From positions 1 through 42,756 of the forward strand of contig CAMCTV010000006.1 of the NCBI GenBank assembly GCA_945878635.1: 42,756 bases of DNA, read 5' to 3'. This document shows positions 26,451-35,398 of this stretch, piece by piece. How positions within the stretch are numbered: position 1 is the stretch's first letter; each line of letters opens with the position of its first letter. Under the pieces are notes generated by a model, which saw only the letters and a list, made by a program, of their open reading frames with translations, searched no databases and was not told where the DNA came from. A program made the position numbers and the translations under genes. The DNA comes from Chryseobacterium gleum. Lineage in GTDB: Bacteria; Bacteroidota; Bacteroidia; Flavobacteriales_D; Sanyastnellaceae.

Positions 26451-26492
26451 CAATGGCGAAGATAAACCACATTTTTGAGGCTTGGAAGATTG

Positions 26493-26500
26493 TACATTTG
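26493..26500 (+). promoter_or_regulatory. -7 element for the rsfS-ftsH-cdsA-psd operon
   Basis: TACATTTG is an exact TAnnTTTG match and ends 13 bases before the rsfS ATG at 26514. The nearest upstream TTG elements are spaced too closely to be confident -33 candidates. Confidence 0.55.
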
Positions 26501-26513
26501 CACAAATAATATT

Positions 26514-26885
26514 ATGGCCAAAAAAGTAAAGAAAGCAGGTGACGAACAACTCATTGATGTGATTGTTGAAGGAATGAAAGAGGTGAAAGCAACCAACATT
26601 GTAATAATGGATCTTAGAGACATTGAGTCAGCAGTGGCCAATTATTTCGTGATTGCAACGGGAAACAGCTCCACCCAGGTTGAAGCCATAAGCAATTCAG
26701 TAGACCGATTTACGGAAGAGCATTTGGATGATAGTCCAAGACGCATAGAAGGTAAACGCAACGCCAAGTGGATTTTGATGGATTATTTTACGGTATTGGT
26801 TCACATTTTTGATGAGGAAACCCGCACATTTTATAACCTAGAGCAGTTGTGGGGTGATGCTAAGTTTAAGAGAATAGAAGAATAA
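26514..26885 (+). CDS. rsfS: Ribosomal silencing factor RsfS
   Basis: Protein of 123 residues of the RsfS/Iojap family, which binds ribosomal protein L14 and blocks 30S-50S joining when nutrients are short. The family core is visible in VIVEGMKEVKATNIVIMDL, NYFVIATGNSSTQVEAI, GKRNAKWILMDYFTVLVHIF and YNLEQLWGDA. An in-frame extension reaches 26475 but would begin inside the promoter, so ATG 26514 is used. ftsH follows after 12 bases, an order common in Bacteroidota. Confidence 0.96.
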   Translation: MAKKVKKAGDEQLIDVIVEGMKEVKATNIVIMDLRDIESAVANYFVIATGNSSTQVEAISNSVDRFTEEHLDDSPRRIEGKRNAKWILMDYFTVLVHIFDEETRTFYNLEQLWGDAKFKRIEE

Positions 26886-26897
26886 AGAAATACTTCA

Positions 26898-28958
26898 ATG
26901 GCGACAGACAAAAACAAAAAACAAAAGCCAAAAATGCCTGAGGCTCCCAAGAATGTGAATTTCTATTGGGTCTATGGTGTTATAGCGGCCATATTGATTG
27001 GTACCATGTTTTTCAATAGTTCCAGCGATGGAAGAGAAACAGATTTTGCCAGATTCAAGCAATTTGCGGATAATCATCTGATTGAAAAGTTGGAGTATGA
27101 TGGCAATACCGCCATGATTTATCTGAACGCAAAGGGTCAGGACTCATTGAAAAATGAAATTAGCACAAATAACAACATGTCTCGGTTTTCGAGAAATGCT
27201 GATTATTGGTTTAATATACCGCCGGGTGATGAGTTTGTAAAAGAAATTCAAGGCACCGGGGAAAAGAATGGATTTGTTGTTCGTTATCAGCCACCCAATG
27301 AAACTGCCCAAGGATTGATCTGGTGGATTGTGATGTTGGGTGTTATGATTTTAGGATGGGTGCTCATCATGCGTCGCATGGGCGGCGGTGGCGGCGGTGG
27401 CGGACAGATCTTTAATATTGGAAAATCCAAAGCCACGTTGTTTGAGAAAGGAAAAGGAACCCAAGTTACTTTTAATGATGTTGCAGGATTAGAAGGCGCA
27501 AAAGAGGAGATTCAAGAGATTGTCGAATTCTTAAAGAACCCCAAGAAGTATACTGAGTTAGGTGCAAAAATTCCCAAAGGTGCTTTGTTGGTGGGTTCGC
27601 CAGGAACAGGAAAAACATTGCTTGCCAAGGCTGTTGCTGGAGAGGCACAGGTTCCCTTCTTCTCTTTGTCAGGAAGTGATTTTGTTGAAATGTTCGTTGG
27701 GGTTGGAGCAAGCAGAGTGAGAGATTTGTTCCGCCAAGCAAAAGAAAAAGCGCCAGCCATTATTTTTATCGATGAGATTGATGCTATTGGCCGAGCAAGA
27801 AGCAAGAACATTAATTTCGGAAGCAATGACGAGCGTGAAAATACCTTGAATCAGTTGCTCACAGAAATGGATGGATTTGGAACCAATTCAGGAGTAATTA
27901 TTCTTGCAGCTACTAACAGAGCGGATATTTTGGACAAAGCCCTGTTGCGTGCAGGTCGATTTGATCGCCAGATTTATGTAGATATGCCGGATGTTAAGGA
28001 GCGTGTTCAAATATTCAATGTTCATTTGGCCCATATCAAAAAAGGAGAAGGATTGGATGTTGAATTTTTGGCCAAACAAACGCCAGGCTTTAGTGGTGCT
28101 GATATTGCCAATGTGTGCAATGAGGCCGCTCTTATAGCTGCTAGAAAAGGACATACAGAAGTGGGCAAACAAGATTTCTTGGATGCTGTGGATCGCATTA
28201 TCGGAGGATTGGAGAAGAAGAATAAAATCATCTCTGTAGATGAGAAGAAAACCATTGCCTATCATGAAAGTGGTCATGCTATGGTGAGTTGGTTGTTGCG
28301 TTACGCATCTCCTTTGGTTAAAGTTACCATAGTACCGCGGGGTCGTTCATTGGGCGCTGCCTGGTATTTGCCAGAAGAGCGTCAAATCACCACCACGGAA
28401 CAAATCTTGGATGATATGTGTTCCGCTTTAGGTGGAAGAGCAGCAGAGGAGATTGCATTTGGAAAAATCTCTACAGGCGCTTTGTCTGACCTTGAGAAAG
28501 TAACCAAGCAGGCTTATGCCATGGTGAGCATTTACGGATTGAATGAGCGCATCGGTAACCGAAGTTATTATGATAGTTCTGGAGAATCTCAATTTCAAAA
28601 ACCCTACAGTGAAGAAACGGCAAGAATCATTGATGAAGAAGTAAGCAAAATTATCGAGACAGCTTATTTGAAGGCCAAGGAACTGCTTAGTGCGCACAAA
28701 GGTCAATTGGATCAGTTGGCGGGTAAACTTTTGGAAAAAGAGGTCATCTTCAAAGATGACTTGATAGAGGTTTTGGGTCCTAGACAGTGGGAAGAAGAAG
28801 CGAAAGAGATGGATCAAGTATCTACTGCGCCAATACTTGAGGAAAAAGGTGGAGCAGCCACTTCAGAAACCGAAGTCAAAGAATCCGATGCAGCGAGCGA
28901 TGTTCAGAATTCATCAGAAGCTGACCACCAAGACAAAGCACCGGATACCAATGAGTAA
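26898..28958 (+). CDS. ftsH: ATP-dependent zinc metalloprotease FtsH
   Basis: Membrane-anchored AAA+ protease of 686 residues that degrades misfolded membrane proteins and regulatory substrates. Helices at about 22-40 and 138-157 flank a periplasmic domain. A glycine run (about 161-169) follows, then Walker A GSPGTGKT (233-240), Walker B FIDEID and the second region of homology [18 protein letters not shown]. The zinc site HESGH is at 456-460, with a downstream Asp in [13 protein letters not shown]. The last 45 residues are an acidic, low-complexity tail ([15 protein letters not shown]). The cdsA start codon lies inside its last codons. Confidence 0.97.
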   Translation: MATDKNKKQKPKMPEAPKNVNFYWVYGVIAAILIGTMFFNSSSDGRETDFARFKQFADNHLIEKLEYDGNTAMIYLNAKGQDSLKNEISTNNNMSRFSRNADYWFNIPPGDEFVKEIQGTGEKNGFVVRYQPPNETAQGLIWWIVMLGVMILGWVLIMRRMGGGGGGGGQIFNIGKSKATLFEKGKGTQVTFNDVAGLEGAKEEIQEIVEFLKNPKKYTELGAKIPKGALLVGSPGTGKTLLAKAVAGEAQVPFFSLSGSDFVEMFVGVGASRVRDLFRQAKEKAPAIIFIDEIDAIGRARSKNINFGSNDERENTLNQLLTEMDGFGTNSGVIILAATNRADILDKALLRAGRFDRQIYVDMPDVKERVQIFNVHLAHIKKGEGLDVEFLAKQTPGFSGADIANVCNEAALIAARKGHTEVGKQDFLDAVDRIIGGLEKKNKIISVDEKKTIAYHESGHAMVSWLLRYASPLVKVTIVPRGRSLGAAWYLPEERQITTTEQILDDMCSALGGRAAEEIAFGKISTGALSDLEKVTKQAYAMVSIYGLNERIGNRSYYDSSGESQFQKPYSEETARIIDEEVSKIIETAYLKAKELLSAHKGQLDQLAGKLLEKEVIFKDDLIEVLGPRQWEEEAKEMDQVSTAPILEEKGGAATSETEVKESDAASDVQNSSEADHQDKAPDTNE

Positions 28959-29778
28959 CCTAGTTGTTCGATCCATAACAGGCTTATTCTTTGGATTGGC
29001 CATGATTGGGGCTTTTTTATGGGGACCAACAGCCACAGCGCTTTTGTTTCTTTTGTGGGTATTTGTAGGTTCTCATGAATTCTATCAGCTGACAGGTGCG
29101 TCATCACACCGTGCCTGGGGTGGAATTGTATTGGGTGTAACCTTTTACATCTTTTTCTTTCTCATTGGTTCAGAGGTTTTGACTTATCAAGATTTGGTTT
29201 TTTTGTTGCCTGTCTTTGTTTTGTTGATGACCTTGGAGTTGGTGGTGCTAAGGCCGCATTTCGCTATGGATTTTGCGCGCGTTTTAATGGGTTGGGCGTA
29301 CGTCGCATTGCCCATGTCTTTGGTGAGCTCCTACGCCTTTATTCCCGGTGAATACACCCCTTGGTTGCCCATTACTTTTTTTGCCATGCTTTGGGTCAAT
29401 GATTCAGGAGCCTACTTTGTTGGCCGAGCATTTGGAAAAACGAAACTTTTTGAAAAAGTATCTCCTAAAAAAACGTGGGAAGGTTTTGTGGGCGGGTTGT
29501 TAGCGACCATCCTCTGTGGCGTAGGATGCAGTCAAATACCCATGATACAAAGTGATTTGTTTTTAATGACAACATCTCATTGGATTGTTTTGTCATTGAT
29601 CATTTCCATTTTTGGCACCATTGGTGATTTAATAGAATCACATTTGAAAAGAACTGCCAACGTCAAGGATTCAGGAGTATTGATTCCAGGACACGGTGGT
29701 GTATTGGATCGATTTGACGGATATTTGATGGCCATGCCCATGGCATACACTTTTGTTTATTTAATTTATCGCATATGA
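28951..29778 (+). CDS. cdsA: Phosphatidate cytidylyltransferase
   Basis: Integral membrane enzyme of 275 residues making CDP-diacylglycerol from phosphatidate and CTP. It has about eight helices. Near the end is the signature SHLKRTANVKDSGVLIPGHG, continuing VLDRFDG, that binds the divalent metals and CTP. The ATG at 28951 overlaps the last 8 bases of ftsH. A longer open frame begins 38 codons upstream, but it runs within ftsH and is basic and unlike any CdsA N-terminus. Its end overlaps psd by four bases (ATGA). It sits between an acyl-chain and a headgroup step: PlsC product in, PS/PE pathway out. Confidence 0.96.
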   Translation: MSNLVVRSITGLFFGLAMIGAFLWGPTATALLFLLWVFVGSHEFYQLTGASSHRAWGGIVLGVTFYIFFFLIGSEVLTYQDLVFLLPVFVLLMTLELVVLRPHFAMDFARVLMGWAYVALPMSLVSSYAFIPGEYTPWLPITFFAMLWVNDSGAYFVGRAFGKTKLFEKVSPKKTWEGFVGGLLATILCGVGCSQIPMIQSDLFLMTTSHWIVLSLIISIFGTIGDLIESHLKRTANVKDSGVLIPGHGGVLDRFDGYLMAMPMAYTFVYLIYRI

Positions 29779-30428
29779 CCATTCACAAGGAAGGTAGAGG
29801 TTTGATAATCATTACAACGCTCATTTTGGGATTGGTTGTATTTTGGGACAAACAAACAGAGGGTTTGTTTTGGATAAAATTATTGATCACGGCTGCTGTG
29901 ATTTTTTTCTGGATAGCCTTTCTTCAGTTTTTTAGATTGCCCAAAAGATCGAATGGTGCTCAAACCAATGAATTGGTAGCGCCTTGCGATGGAAAGGTGG
30001 TGGTCATCGAAGAAGTTGAAGAGCCTGAGTATTTCAAGGACAAAAGAATTCAAGTCTCCATTTTCATGTCACCCATTAATGTGCACGCCAACTGGACACC
30101 CGTTGGAGGTGAGGTGACATATGTGAAGTACCATCCAGGAAAATTTTTGGTGGCATGGCACCCCAAAAGTTCTACGGACAATGAGCGCACTACAGTTGTT
30201 GTAAAAGCCAATAATGGTAAGGAAGTGCTTTTCCGTCAAATAGCAGGTGCCGTGGCAAGAAGAATTTGCTATTACGTAAAGCCAGGTCAGACCCTTTCGC
30301 AAGGTGAGGAATTTGGCTTTATTAAATTTGGAAGTAGGGTGGATTTGTATTTTCCCATGGGGACAGATATTCGTTGTAAAATCGGAGATGTCACCATTGG
30401 CAATGAAACGGTTATTGCTGCTTGGTAA
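29775..30428 (+). CDS. psd: Phosphatidylserine decarboxylase, short (PSD-A/archaetidylserine-like) form
   Basis: Protein of 217 residues that makes phosphatidylethanolamine from phosphatidylserine. Two hydrophobic segments (about 10-25 and 35-53) anchor it in the membrane. The conserved stretch FMSPINVHANWTPVGGEV and the self-cleavage site FGSR (Gly186-Ser187) are present. The Ser should become the pyruvoyl cofactor; this form has GS instead of the LGST of the long enzyme. ATGA overlap with cdsA indicates coupled translation. Phosphatidylserine synthase is not in the window. Confidence 0.93.
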   Translation: MTIHKEGRGLIIITTLILGLVVFWDKQTEGLFWIKLLITAAVIFFWIAFLQFFRLPKRSNGAQTNELVAPCDGKVVVIEEVEEPEYFKDKRIQVSIFMSPINVHANWTPVGGEVTYVKYHPGKFLVAWHPKSSTDNERTTVVVKANNGKEVLFRQIAGAVARRICYYVKPGQTLSQGEEFGFIKFGSRVDLYFPMGTDIRCKIGDVTIGNETVIAAW

Positions 30429-30453
30429 TGGAACAAGACAATTTACAGAAATA

Positions 30454-30478
30454 AAAAAGGGGCTCAAGGCCCCTTTTT
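30454..30478. terminator. Bidirectional terminator between psd and the stress protein gene
   Basis: AAAAA, GGGGC (30459-30463), a five-base loop, GCCCC (30469-30473), then TTTTT (30474-30478). It stops rightward transcription from psd and leftward transcription from the stress protein gene. Confidence 0.88.
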
Positions 30479-30495
30479 ATATCTTTCATTGAGCA

Positions 30496-31317
30496 TTACT
30501 TGATGAATTCAGCATCTTTAATTGTGGTACTAACAGCATTTACGCAAAGCACAGGAATTTGAGCGTCATTGTTGATCACTTGCTGCTCCTCAGATGAACT
30601 GAACATACCCATGAAGCCACTCTCATGAGAATTAACGATACAAATCAAATCCGCTTCAATAGCTGCAGCATACTTAATCATTGACTTCACAAAAGATTTG
30701 TTTTCAGTAATTTCTACGTCATAATCAATACCGCGTCCTTCTAAGTATTCTTTGGCAAATGCAAGATTGCGTTCCAATTGATTTCTCAAGAACTCATCCG
30801 TTTCATTGGGTGATACCAAATAAACTTTTGAATTGAAATACTTGGCCATATTGCCGACAGAAGTCAATTTCTGCTTGGTCTCCTTTTGCAGGTCCATTGG
30901 AACTACCAATTTGTGGTATCCGTGTGGACGAATCGTTCTTTCTTGGGTAACAATAAATGGCACCAATGATTCTGTAACAATTTTCAAAGCACGGCTTCCA
31001 GTTAAGAATTGCATTCCTCTGATACCATGAGTTCCCATGATAATCAAGTCGGCTTCCATTTCTGAAGAAACCTTATCAATGTCCTCAAAAATATTTCCAA
31101 TGCGCACGATGGTTTCAATGTTTTCACCTTTCTCTGAGCGCACCCACTCTTTCAATGCATTCATCTTGGCTTTTGCTTCAGCCACTTGAAATTTGTTGTC
31201 AATGATGTGTGTAACATAAACCGTTGCTTTGATGGTCTTTCCCATAACCAATGCATGGTCCAATGCCACTTCACTAACTCGTGTAAAGTCATATGGGGTA
31301 ATAATCTTCTTTTCCAT
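30496..31317 (-). CDS. Tandem-domain universal stress protein (UspA family)
   Basis: Protein of 273 residues made of two Usp domains. The first has the nucleotide-binding signature GTHGIRGMQFLTGS (G-x2-G-x9-G-S). The second lacks it (IVNSHESGFMGMFSSSEEQ) and is probably not an ATP binder. The open frame extends six codons further to 31335, but that would run into the -7 element at 31333-31340. The ATG at 31317 (MEKKIITPYDF) is preferred, and 31323 is possible. Usp proteins respond to starvation, oxidative or membrane stress; the exact role here is unknown. It stands alone, after the hydrolase but with its own promoter. Confidence 0.88.
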   Translation of the reverse strand: MEKKIITPYDFTRVSEVALDHALVMGKTIKATVYVTHIIDNKFQVAEAKAKMNALKEWVRSEKGENIETIVRIGNIFEDIDKVSSEMEADLIIMGTHGIRGMQFLTGSRALKIVTESLVPFIVTQERTIRPHGYHKLVVPMDLQKETKQKLTSVGNMAKYFNSKVYLVSPNETDEFLRNQLERNLAFAKEYLEGRGIDYDVEITENKSFVKSMIKYAAAIEADLICIVNSHESGFMGMFSSSEEQQVINNDAQIPVLCVNAVSTTIKDAEFIK

Positions 31318-31332
31318 ATTCATAAATTTCTT

Positions 31333-31340
31333 CAAAAATA
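31333..31340 (-). promoter_or_regulatory. -7 element for the universal stress protein gene
   Basis: Minus-strand TATTTTTG is an exact TAnnTTTG match, 15 bases before the ATG at 31317. No good -33 element is visible. Confidence 0.5.
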
Positions 31341-31358
31341 CGGATAAAAAAACAAAGA

Positions 31359-32135
31359 TTAATCAGTTTTAACGACTTCCATAAAGGAAAGAATCAGCTG
31401 TAAAAATTCTTGTGGTGCCTCAGCATGGACCCAATGTCCAGCTTTTTCGATGGTTTGGAATGTTGCCTTTGGGAATAGATTCAATATGGACGAATGATCA
31501 GTTGCTAAAACATAATTGGACTTACCACCGGCAAGGAAAAGGGTATGGATTGGAACATTTAAGTGGGGCAGGGCAGACAGAATTTGCTCTATACATTCTT
31601 CCAGAACAAGAGCATTGAATCGCCATGCCAATTTGCCTTCGTCTATCCAATACATGTTTTTAAGTATGAATTGTTGGGTAGAGAAATCTGGAATGAAAGG
31701 TGCTATGCGTGTTTCAGCCTCCTTTCTACTGGTGCAGCGTTCTATATCTACCGCATGAATGGCACCAAATACGGGGCCATGGTGCGGAGGATATGCTTTG
31801 ATTCCCATATCTATAACCATCAACTTAACCACCTTTTCAGGATATGCTTGCGCAAAATACATGGCCGTTTTACCTCCCATAGAATGTCCCAAAACATAAG
31901 CGCGTTCAATACCCAATGATTCCATTGTTTCATTTACATCTTCAGACATGACAGAATAATTCATCTCATCGGAGTGTCCGCTGTGTCCATGATTTCGCTG
32001 GTCAATCAATGTAACCTTGAACCATTGACTCAAGTATTTGGCATGCGTTTGCCAGTTGTCTCCAGAACCAAATAGGCCGTGAAGAATAATCAAATCCCCA
32101 CCTGTTTCTCCAATTGTTCTTGAATACAGCCTCAT
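31359..32135 (-). CDS. Alpha/beta hydrolase (YbfF-like esterase family)
   Basis: Protein of 258 residues with the alpha/beta-hydrolase fold. LHGLFGSGDNW forms the oxyanion loop and GHSMGGKTAM holds the nucleophile Ser. A late AGHWVHAEAP supplies the catalytic His. The sequence FGSGDNWQTHAKYLS and the YVLGHSMGGK pattern are like the acyl-CoA-esterase-type YbfF group. The substrate cannot be read. The start codon overlaps the pdxJ stop (ATGA), so it is made with pdxJ; whether it acts in vitamin B6 metabolism is unknown. Confidence 0.88.
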   Translation of the reverse strand: MRLYSRTIGETGGDLIILHGLFGSGDNWQTHAKYLSQWFKVTLIDQRNHGHSGHSDEMNYSVMSEDVNETMESLGIERAYVLGHSMGGKTAMYFAQAYPEKVVKLMVIDMGIKAYPPHHGPVFGAIHAVDIERCTSRKEAETRIAPFIPDFSTQQFILKNMYWIDEGKLAWRFNALVLEECIEQILSALPHLNVPIHTLFLAGGKSNYVLATDHSSILNLFPKATFQTIEKAGHWVHAEAPQEFLQLILSFMEVVKTD

Positions 32136-32857
32136 AAGTAACTTGGTTTTAATTGATGCAAATACATTTTCACCGTGTTGTCTAAACCGAAATACAAAGC
32201 ATCTGAAATAAGCGCATGACCAATGGAAACCTCATCAAGAAAAGGAACCTGTTCTGCAAAAAAGCGCAGATTTTCTAGCGACAGATCATGACCAGCGTTG
32301 ATACCAAGTTCCAGTTGATGAGCAACGAGTGCGGCGTTTTTATAAGGCAATATCGCTTGATCGCGATTTGAGTTGTATTTTAAAGCAAAAGATTCAGTGT
32401 ACAATTCCACTCGATCTGTACCCGTTTTTTTTGCACCCTCAATTTGAGCTTCTATAGGGTCAACAAATATGCTTGTCCTGATTCCGTTTTTTTTAAACTC
32501 ACCAATGATATCTCTTAAAAAGTTAGCGTGTTTGATGGTATCCCAACCCGCATTAGAGGTCAGAGCATCGGGAGCATCAGGCACCAAAGTAACTTGATGC
32601 GGCTTGGCTTGAAGGACTAGGTCAACAAAAGAGGTAGTGGGATTCCCTTCAACATTCAGTTCCGTTTTGACTATGTTTTTCAACTCAAAAACATCCTGGT
32701 ACCGGATGTGTCTTTCATCAGGTCTGGGGTGCACTGTAATACCATGGGCTCCAAAAGACTCTATTTTTTCAGCTGCTTTTAGGATATCAGGGGTGTTGCC
32801 TCCTCTGGCATTTCGAATGGTGGCTATTTTATTTATGTTGACACTTAACTTAATCAT
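32132..32857 (-). CDS. pdxJ: Pyridoxine 5'-phosphate synthase
   Basis: TIM-barrel enzyme of 241 residues that condenses deoxyxylulose 5-phosphate with 3-amino-2-oxopropyl phosphate to pyridoxine phosphate, in the DXP-dependent B6 pathway. The start LSVNINKIATIRNARGG and the segments HGITVHPRPDERHI and LGINAGHDLSLENL are characteristic, with the catalytic His and Glu in these strands. The end YFGLDNTVKMYLHQL matches the family. It is the first gene of a two-gene minus-strand unit with the hydrolase. Confidence 0.97.
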   Translation of the reverse strand: MIKLSVNINKIATIRNARGGNTPDILKAAEKIESFGAHGITVHPRPDERHIRYQDVFELKNIVKTELNVEGNPTTSFVDLVLQAKPHQVTLVPDAPDALTSNAGWDTIKHANFLRDIIGEFKKNGIRTSIFVDPIEAQIEGAKKTGTDRVELYTESFALKYNSNRDQAILPYKNAALVAHQLELGINAGHDLSLENLRFFAEQVPFLDEVSIGHALISDALYFGLDNTVKMYLHQLKPSYL

Positions 32858-32864
32858 GATGGCG

Positions 32865-32895
32865 CAAAAATGCGGCTAAATACATTTAACTTCAA
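32865..32895 (-). promoter_or_regulatory. Candidate promoter for pdxJ
   Basis: On the minus strand, CATTTTTG (32865-32872) matches TAnnTTTG in seven of eight positions, 7 bases before the ATG at 32857. TTG (32893-32895) lies 20 bases upstream. Confidence 0.4.
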
Positions 32896-32910
32896 TTGTT
32901 TTTTAAAATT

Positions 32911-32942
32911 TTGAAAGTGGAGTGATTCTTTTCCTTTCTTTG
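32911..32942 (+). promoter_or_regulatory. Candidate promoter for the CBS/ACT-nadK operon
   Basis: TTG (32911-32913) and TTTCTTTG (32935-32942, one mismatch to TAnnTTTG) are 21 bases apart. The element ends 8 bases before the ATG at 32951. It is divergent from the pdxJ promoter. Confidence 0.4.
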
Positions 32943-32950
32943 CCTTGAAT

Positions 32951-33607
32951 ATGAAAACGGCCTCCCAAATTATCGATACGCAACTTCCTACCTTGGGAGA
33001 GGATTTTGATATTACTTTGGCATTGCGCTGGATGGATGAATGCAGTGTGAATGAGTTGCCTGTTGTAGTGAATGGAGAGTTTAAGGGATTGGTGAGTGAG
33101 AATCAATTGCTGGACATTGACAACGAAGATACTTTTATCATGCCAGCGCTTTCTGTCTGGCATGTAGGGTCTGATGATCACTTTTTTTCAATGGTTCATC
33201 AATTTGCCCGATACCAAACATCGATAGCCCCCGTCATTGGTAAAGACAATGCTTATTTGGGATGTGTCACAAGAGAAGATTTGGTGGATTTATTGAATGA
33301 CATGACTTCAGCACATATTGATGGAGGAGTGGTGTTATTGGAGATGGCACCCAGAGATTATACGCTTCAGCAGATAGCACGAATTGTTGAAGAAAATGAC
33401 GCCAAGATTTTGACGTTGTTTGCCTATCCCAACGAGCGCGGTATGACTGAAGTTGTGTTGAAGTTGGATTTGAAAAATGTGAACGCCATTATCCGCAGTT
33501 TGGAGCGATTTGAATACCGGGTGCGCGCCACCTTCCAACATCCTGAGGCCAACATTGACTTATTGGATCGTTATGATACATTGATGCGTTTTTTAGACGA
33601 GGATTAA
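32951..33607 (+). CDS. CBS-domain pair with C-terminal ACT-like domain
   Basis: Protein of 218 residues. The first 135 contain two CBS repeats (TLALRWMDECSVNELPVV with GEFKGLVSENQLL, then MVHQFARYQTSIAPVI with AYLGCVTREDLVDLL), which usually bind adenine nucleotides. The last 80 residues (DYTLQQIARIVEENDAKIL, MTEVVLKLDLKNVNAIIRSL) resemble an ACT domain, as in AcuB-type proteins. ATG 32951 is preferred over the TTG six bases earlier. nadK begins 3 bases after the stop. A nucleotide-sensing role linked to NAD kinase is attractive but inferred. Confidence 0.85.
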   Translation: MKTASQIIDTQLPTLGEDFDITLALRWMDECSVNELPVVVNGEFKGLVSENQLLDIDNEDTFIMPALSVWHVGSDDHFFSMVHQFARYQTSIAPVIGKDNAYLGCVTREDLVDLLNDMTSAHIDGGVVLLEMAPRDYTLQQIARIVEENDAKILTLFAYPNERGMTEVVLKLDLKNVNAIIRSLERFEYRVRATFQHPEANIDLLDRYDTLMRFLDED

Positions 33608-33610
33608 TTC

Positions 33611-34486
33611 ATGAAGATTTTTTTATATACCCGAAAGGTGGATATGGACCACTTTGAGTACATCAATCAGTGGGTGGAATTTTTAATCAGAAGGGGATGT
33701 CAATTGTTTGTTCAAGAGAATTTTTTATCCATAAATTTAAGCTTTTCCCCTTGGAGAGAATACTTTCAAGTTGTATCAGAAAACAACCAAATTGAAGATG
33801 TTGATTTGGCTGTCGGCATTGGTGGTGACGGAACCCTCCTTGAGTTATCAAGGTTTATTGGCAACTACCGAATCCCAATTATTGGTGTAAATACAGGTCG
33901 TCTGGGATTTCTATCTGTAGTTCAATTGCATCAGGCCAAAGAGAGTTTTGAATGGATATTAAACCAAGAGTTTGAAATTGAGCACAGGAGTTTTATCTCT
34001 ATTGCACAATCCGATAATGAAGAAGCCACTTTTCCAAATGCGTTGAATGAGGTGGTTATTGTAGGTTATCCGCACAATACGATGATTGCTGTTCACGCTT
34101 ATGTCAACGACAGGTTCTTAGCTACCTATTGGGCAGATGGTCTGATGTTGGCCACACCCACAGGATCAACAGCGTACTCTTTGAGTTGCGGTGGTCCCAT
34201 TGTATCCCCAGACACCAATAGTTTTATCATTACTCCCATTGCTCCGCACAATTTGAATGTTCGTCCGCTCATAATCCCAATGTCTCAAAAGGTTACGTTT
34301 ATTCCAGAGAGCAGAGAGGGAAAATTTATGATGAATATTGATGGTCAAGGTCATTTGATTCACAGCGGAGCGCGCATAGTTATGGAACGTGCACAAAATG
34401 AGCTGCGGTTGGTCAAGCTCAAGGGCTCTGATTTTTTTGATACCATTAGAAACAAGATGGGTTGGGGTTTTGATCAGCGCAATTGA
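33611..34486 (+). CDS. nadK: NAD kinase
   Basis: Enzyme of 291 residues that phosphorylates NAD to NADP. It has the GGDGT motif (71-75) that binds the phosphate donor, GVNTGRLGFLSV, and ATPTGSTAYSLSCGGPIVSP with the NAD-binding loop. The C-terminal region includes the family Asn/Gly stretch near MMNIDGQG. Length is normal. It is the second gene after the CBS/ACT protein, with a DUF6089-like gene 28 bases downstream. Confidence 0.97.
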   Translation: MKIFLYTRKVDMDHFEYINQWVEFLIRRGCQLFVQENFLSINLSFSPWREYFQVVSENNQIEDVDLAVGIGGDGTLLELSRFIGNYRIPIIGVNTGRLGFLSVVQLHQAKESFEWILNQEFEIEHRSFISIAQSDNEEATFPNALNEVVIVGYPHNTMIAVHAYVNDRFLATYWADGLMLATPTGSTAYSLSCGGPIVSPDTNSFIITPIAPHNLNVRPLIIPMSQKVTFIPESREGKFMMNIDGQGHLIHSGARIVMERAQNELRLVKLKGSDFFDTIRNKMGWGFDQRN

Positions 34487-34514
34487 TTTTCATATTTTGC
34501 GTTACCTTAGTAGC

Positions 34515-35363
34515 ATGAAGTCATGTCGCATCATATTCATTTGCATTACACTGATTGTTCAATGTGATTTTTTGATGGCGCAAACCAATCGAAAAAATAA
34601 AAGCCATGAATTGGGTTTTAATTTTGGTGGAGGCTATTACATAGGTGAAATTAACCCCAACTATGAGAATGTATTGAGGAATGCCAAGTTTAGCTTTGGA
34701 ATGAGTTACAAACGATTCTTCAGCAAGAGGTGGGGACTTCGTGCATCAGCCATGTATGGCAGTACTGAGGCGTGGGATAAGAATAGTTCGGACCCAATGT
34801 TGCAATATCGCAATTTGAATTTTAGAAATCGATTTTATGAGTTTGGTTTGATGGGTGAAATTAATTTTTTTGACTATCAAATGAATTCAAAAAACTGGAT
34901 TACACCCTACATGTTTGGTGGAATGGCTTATTACATGATGAACCCGGAGGGTTTTTATCAAGGAGGGTGGATTCCTTTGCAGACCATGTATACAGAGGCC
35001 CAAACGCCGGCCAATCAATATAAATTAAATGGCCTATCCATGCCATTTGGTGTAGGTTTAAAATTCAATATTTTGGGGGCAATGGGAGTTTCATTTGAAT
35101 GGAGCATGCGCAAAACGTGGACAGATTATTTTGACGATGTCTCTGGTTTGTATCCAGATAAGCAATTTCAAATGGCACAATATGGTCCGCTGAGTGCAGG
35201 ACTGTCTGACCCCTCAAGTCAAGGACAAATTGCATTGGGTAATGGAGTCTTTACCAATGACAATATTCAGCGTGGCGAACCCTCAAGCAATGATCATTAT
35301 GGGTTCTTTCTTGCGTCGTTGATGATTAGATTGGATAAACCAGCCACCAATTGCTTCAAATAG
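34515..35363 (+). CDS. Outer-membrane beta-barrel protein, DUF6089-like
   Basis: Protein of 282 residues with a signal peptide (MKSCRIIFICITLIVQC to LMAQ), then the pattern HELGFNFGGGYYIGEINPNYE. Repeated amphipathic strands follow (WGLRASAMYGSTEAWDK, YEFGLMGEINFFDYQMN, ITPYMFGGMAYYMMNP). The start and the placement beside uppS and bamA fit the Bacteroidota family annotated DUF6089. An in-frame extension reaches 34389 inside nadK and is rejected; ATG 34515 starts the signal peptide. The function is unknown; location in the outer membrane is inferred. Confidence 0.82.
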   Translation: MKSCRIIFICITLIVQCDFLMAQTNRKNKSHELGFNFGGGYYIGEINPNYENVLRNAKFSFGMSYKRFFSKRWGLRASAMYGSTEAWDKNSSDPMLQYRNLNFRNRFYEFGLMGEINFFDYQMNSKNWITPYMFGGMAYYMMNPEGFYQGGWIPLQTMYTEAQTPANQYKLNGLSMPFGVGLKFNILGAMGVSFEWSMRKTWTDYFDDVSGLYPDKQFQMAQYGPLSAGLSDPSSQGQIALGNGVFTNDNIQRGEPSSNDHYGFFLASLMIRLDKPATNCFK

Positions 35364-35383
35364 GTGGTTTCTTTTTACTTTTG
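35351..35383 (+). promoter_or_regulatory. Promoter inside the preceding gene, for uppS-bamA
   Basis: TTG (35351-35353) and the exact -7 TACTTTTG (35376-35383) are 22 bases apart. They lie at the end of, and just after, the DUF6089-like gene. The element ends 15 bases before the GTG at 35399, which supports that start codon for uppS. Confidence 0.6.
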
Positions 35384-35398
35384 CCCGTTAGAATTCAC

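Noticed and set aside
26451-26549. 33-codon N-terminal extension of birA
   Set aside because: It runs into the rsfS promoter and start, shows no DNA-binding domain, and the family begins at the ATG 26450.
28837-28950. 38-codon N-terminal extension of cdsA
   Set aside because: It lies inside the ftsH tail in another frame and gives a basic polar sequence unlike CdsA.
29775-30428. Psd as a degenerate pseudogene because LGST is missing
   Set aside because: The short family uses a Gly-Ser cleavage site, which is present at residues 186-187; the frame is intact.
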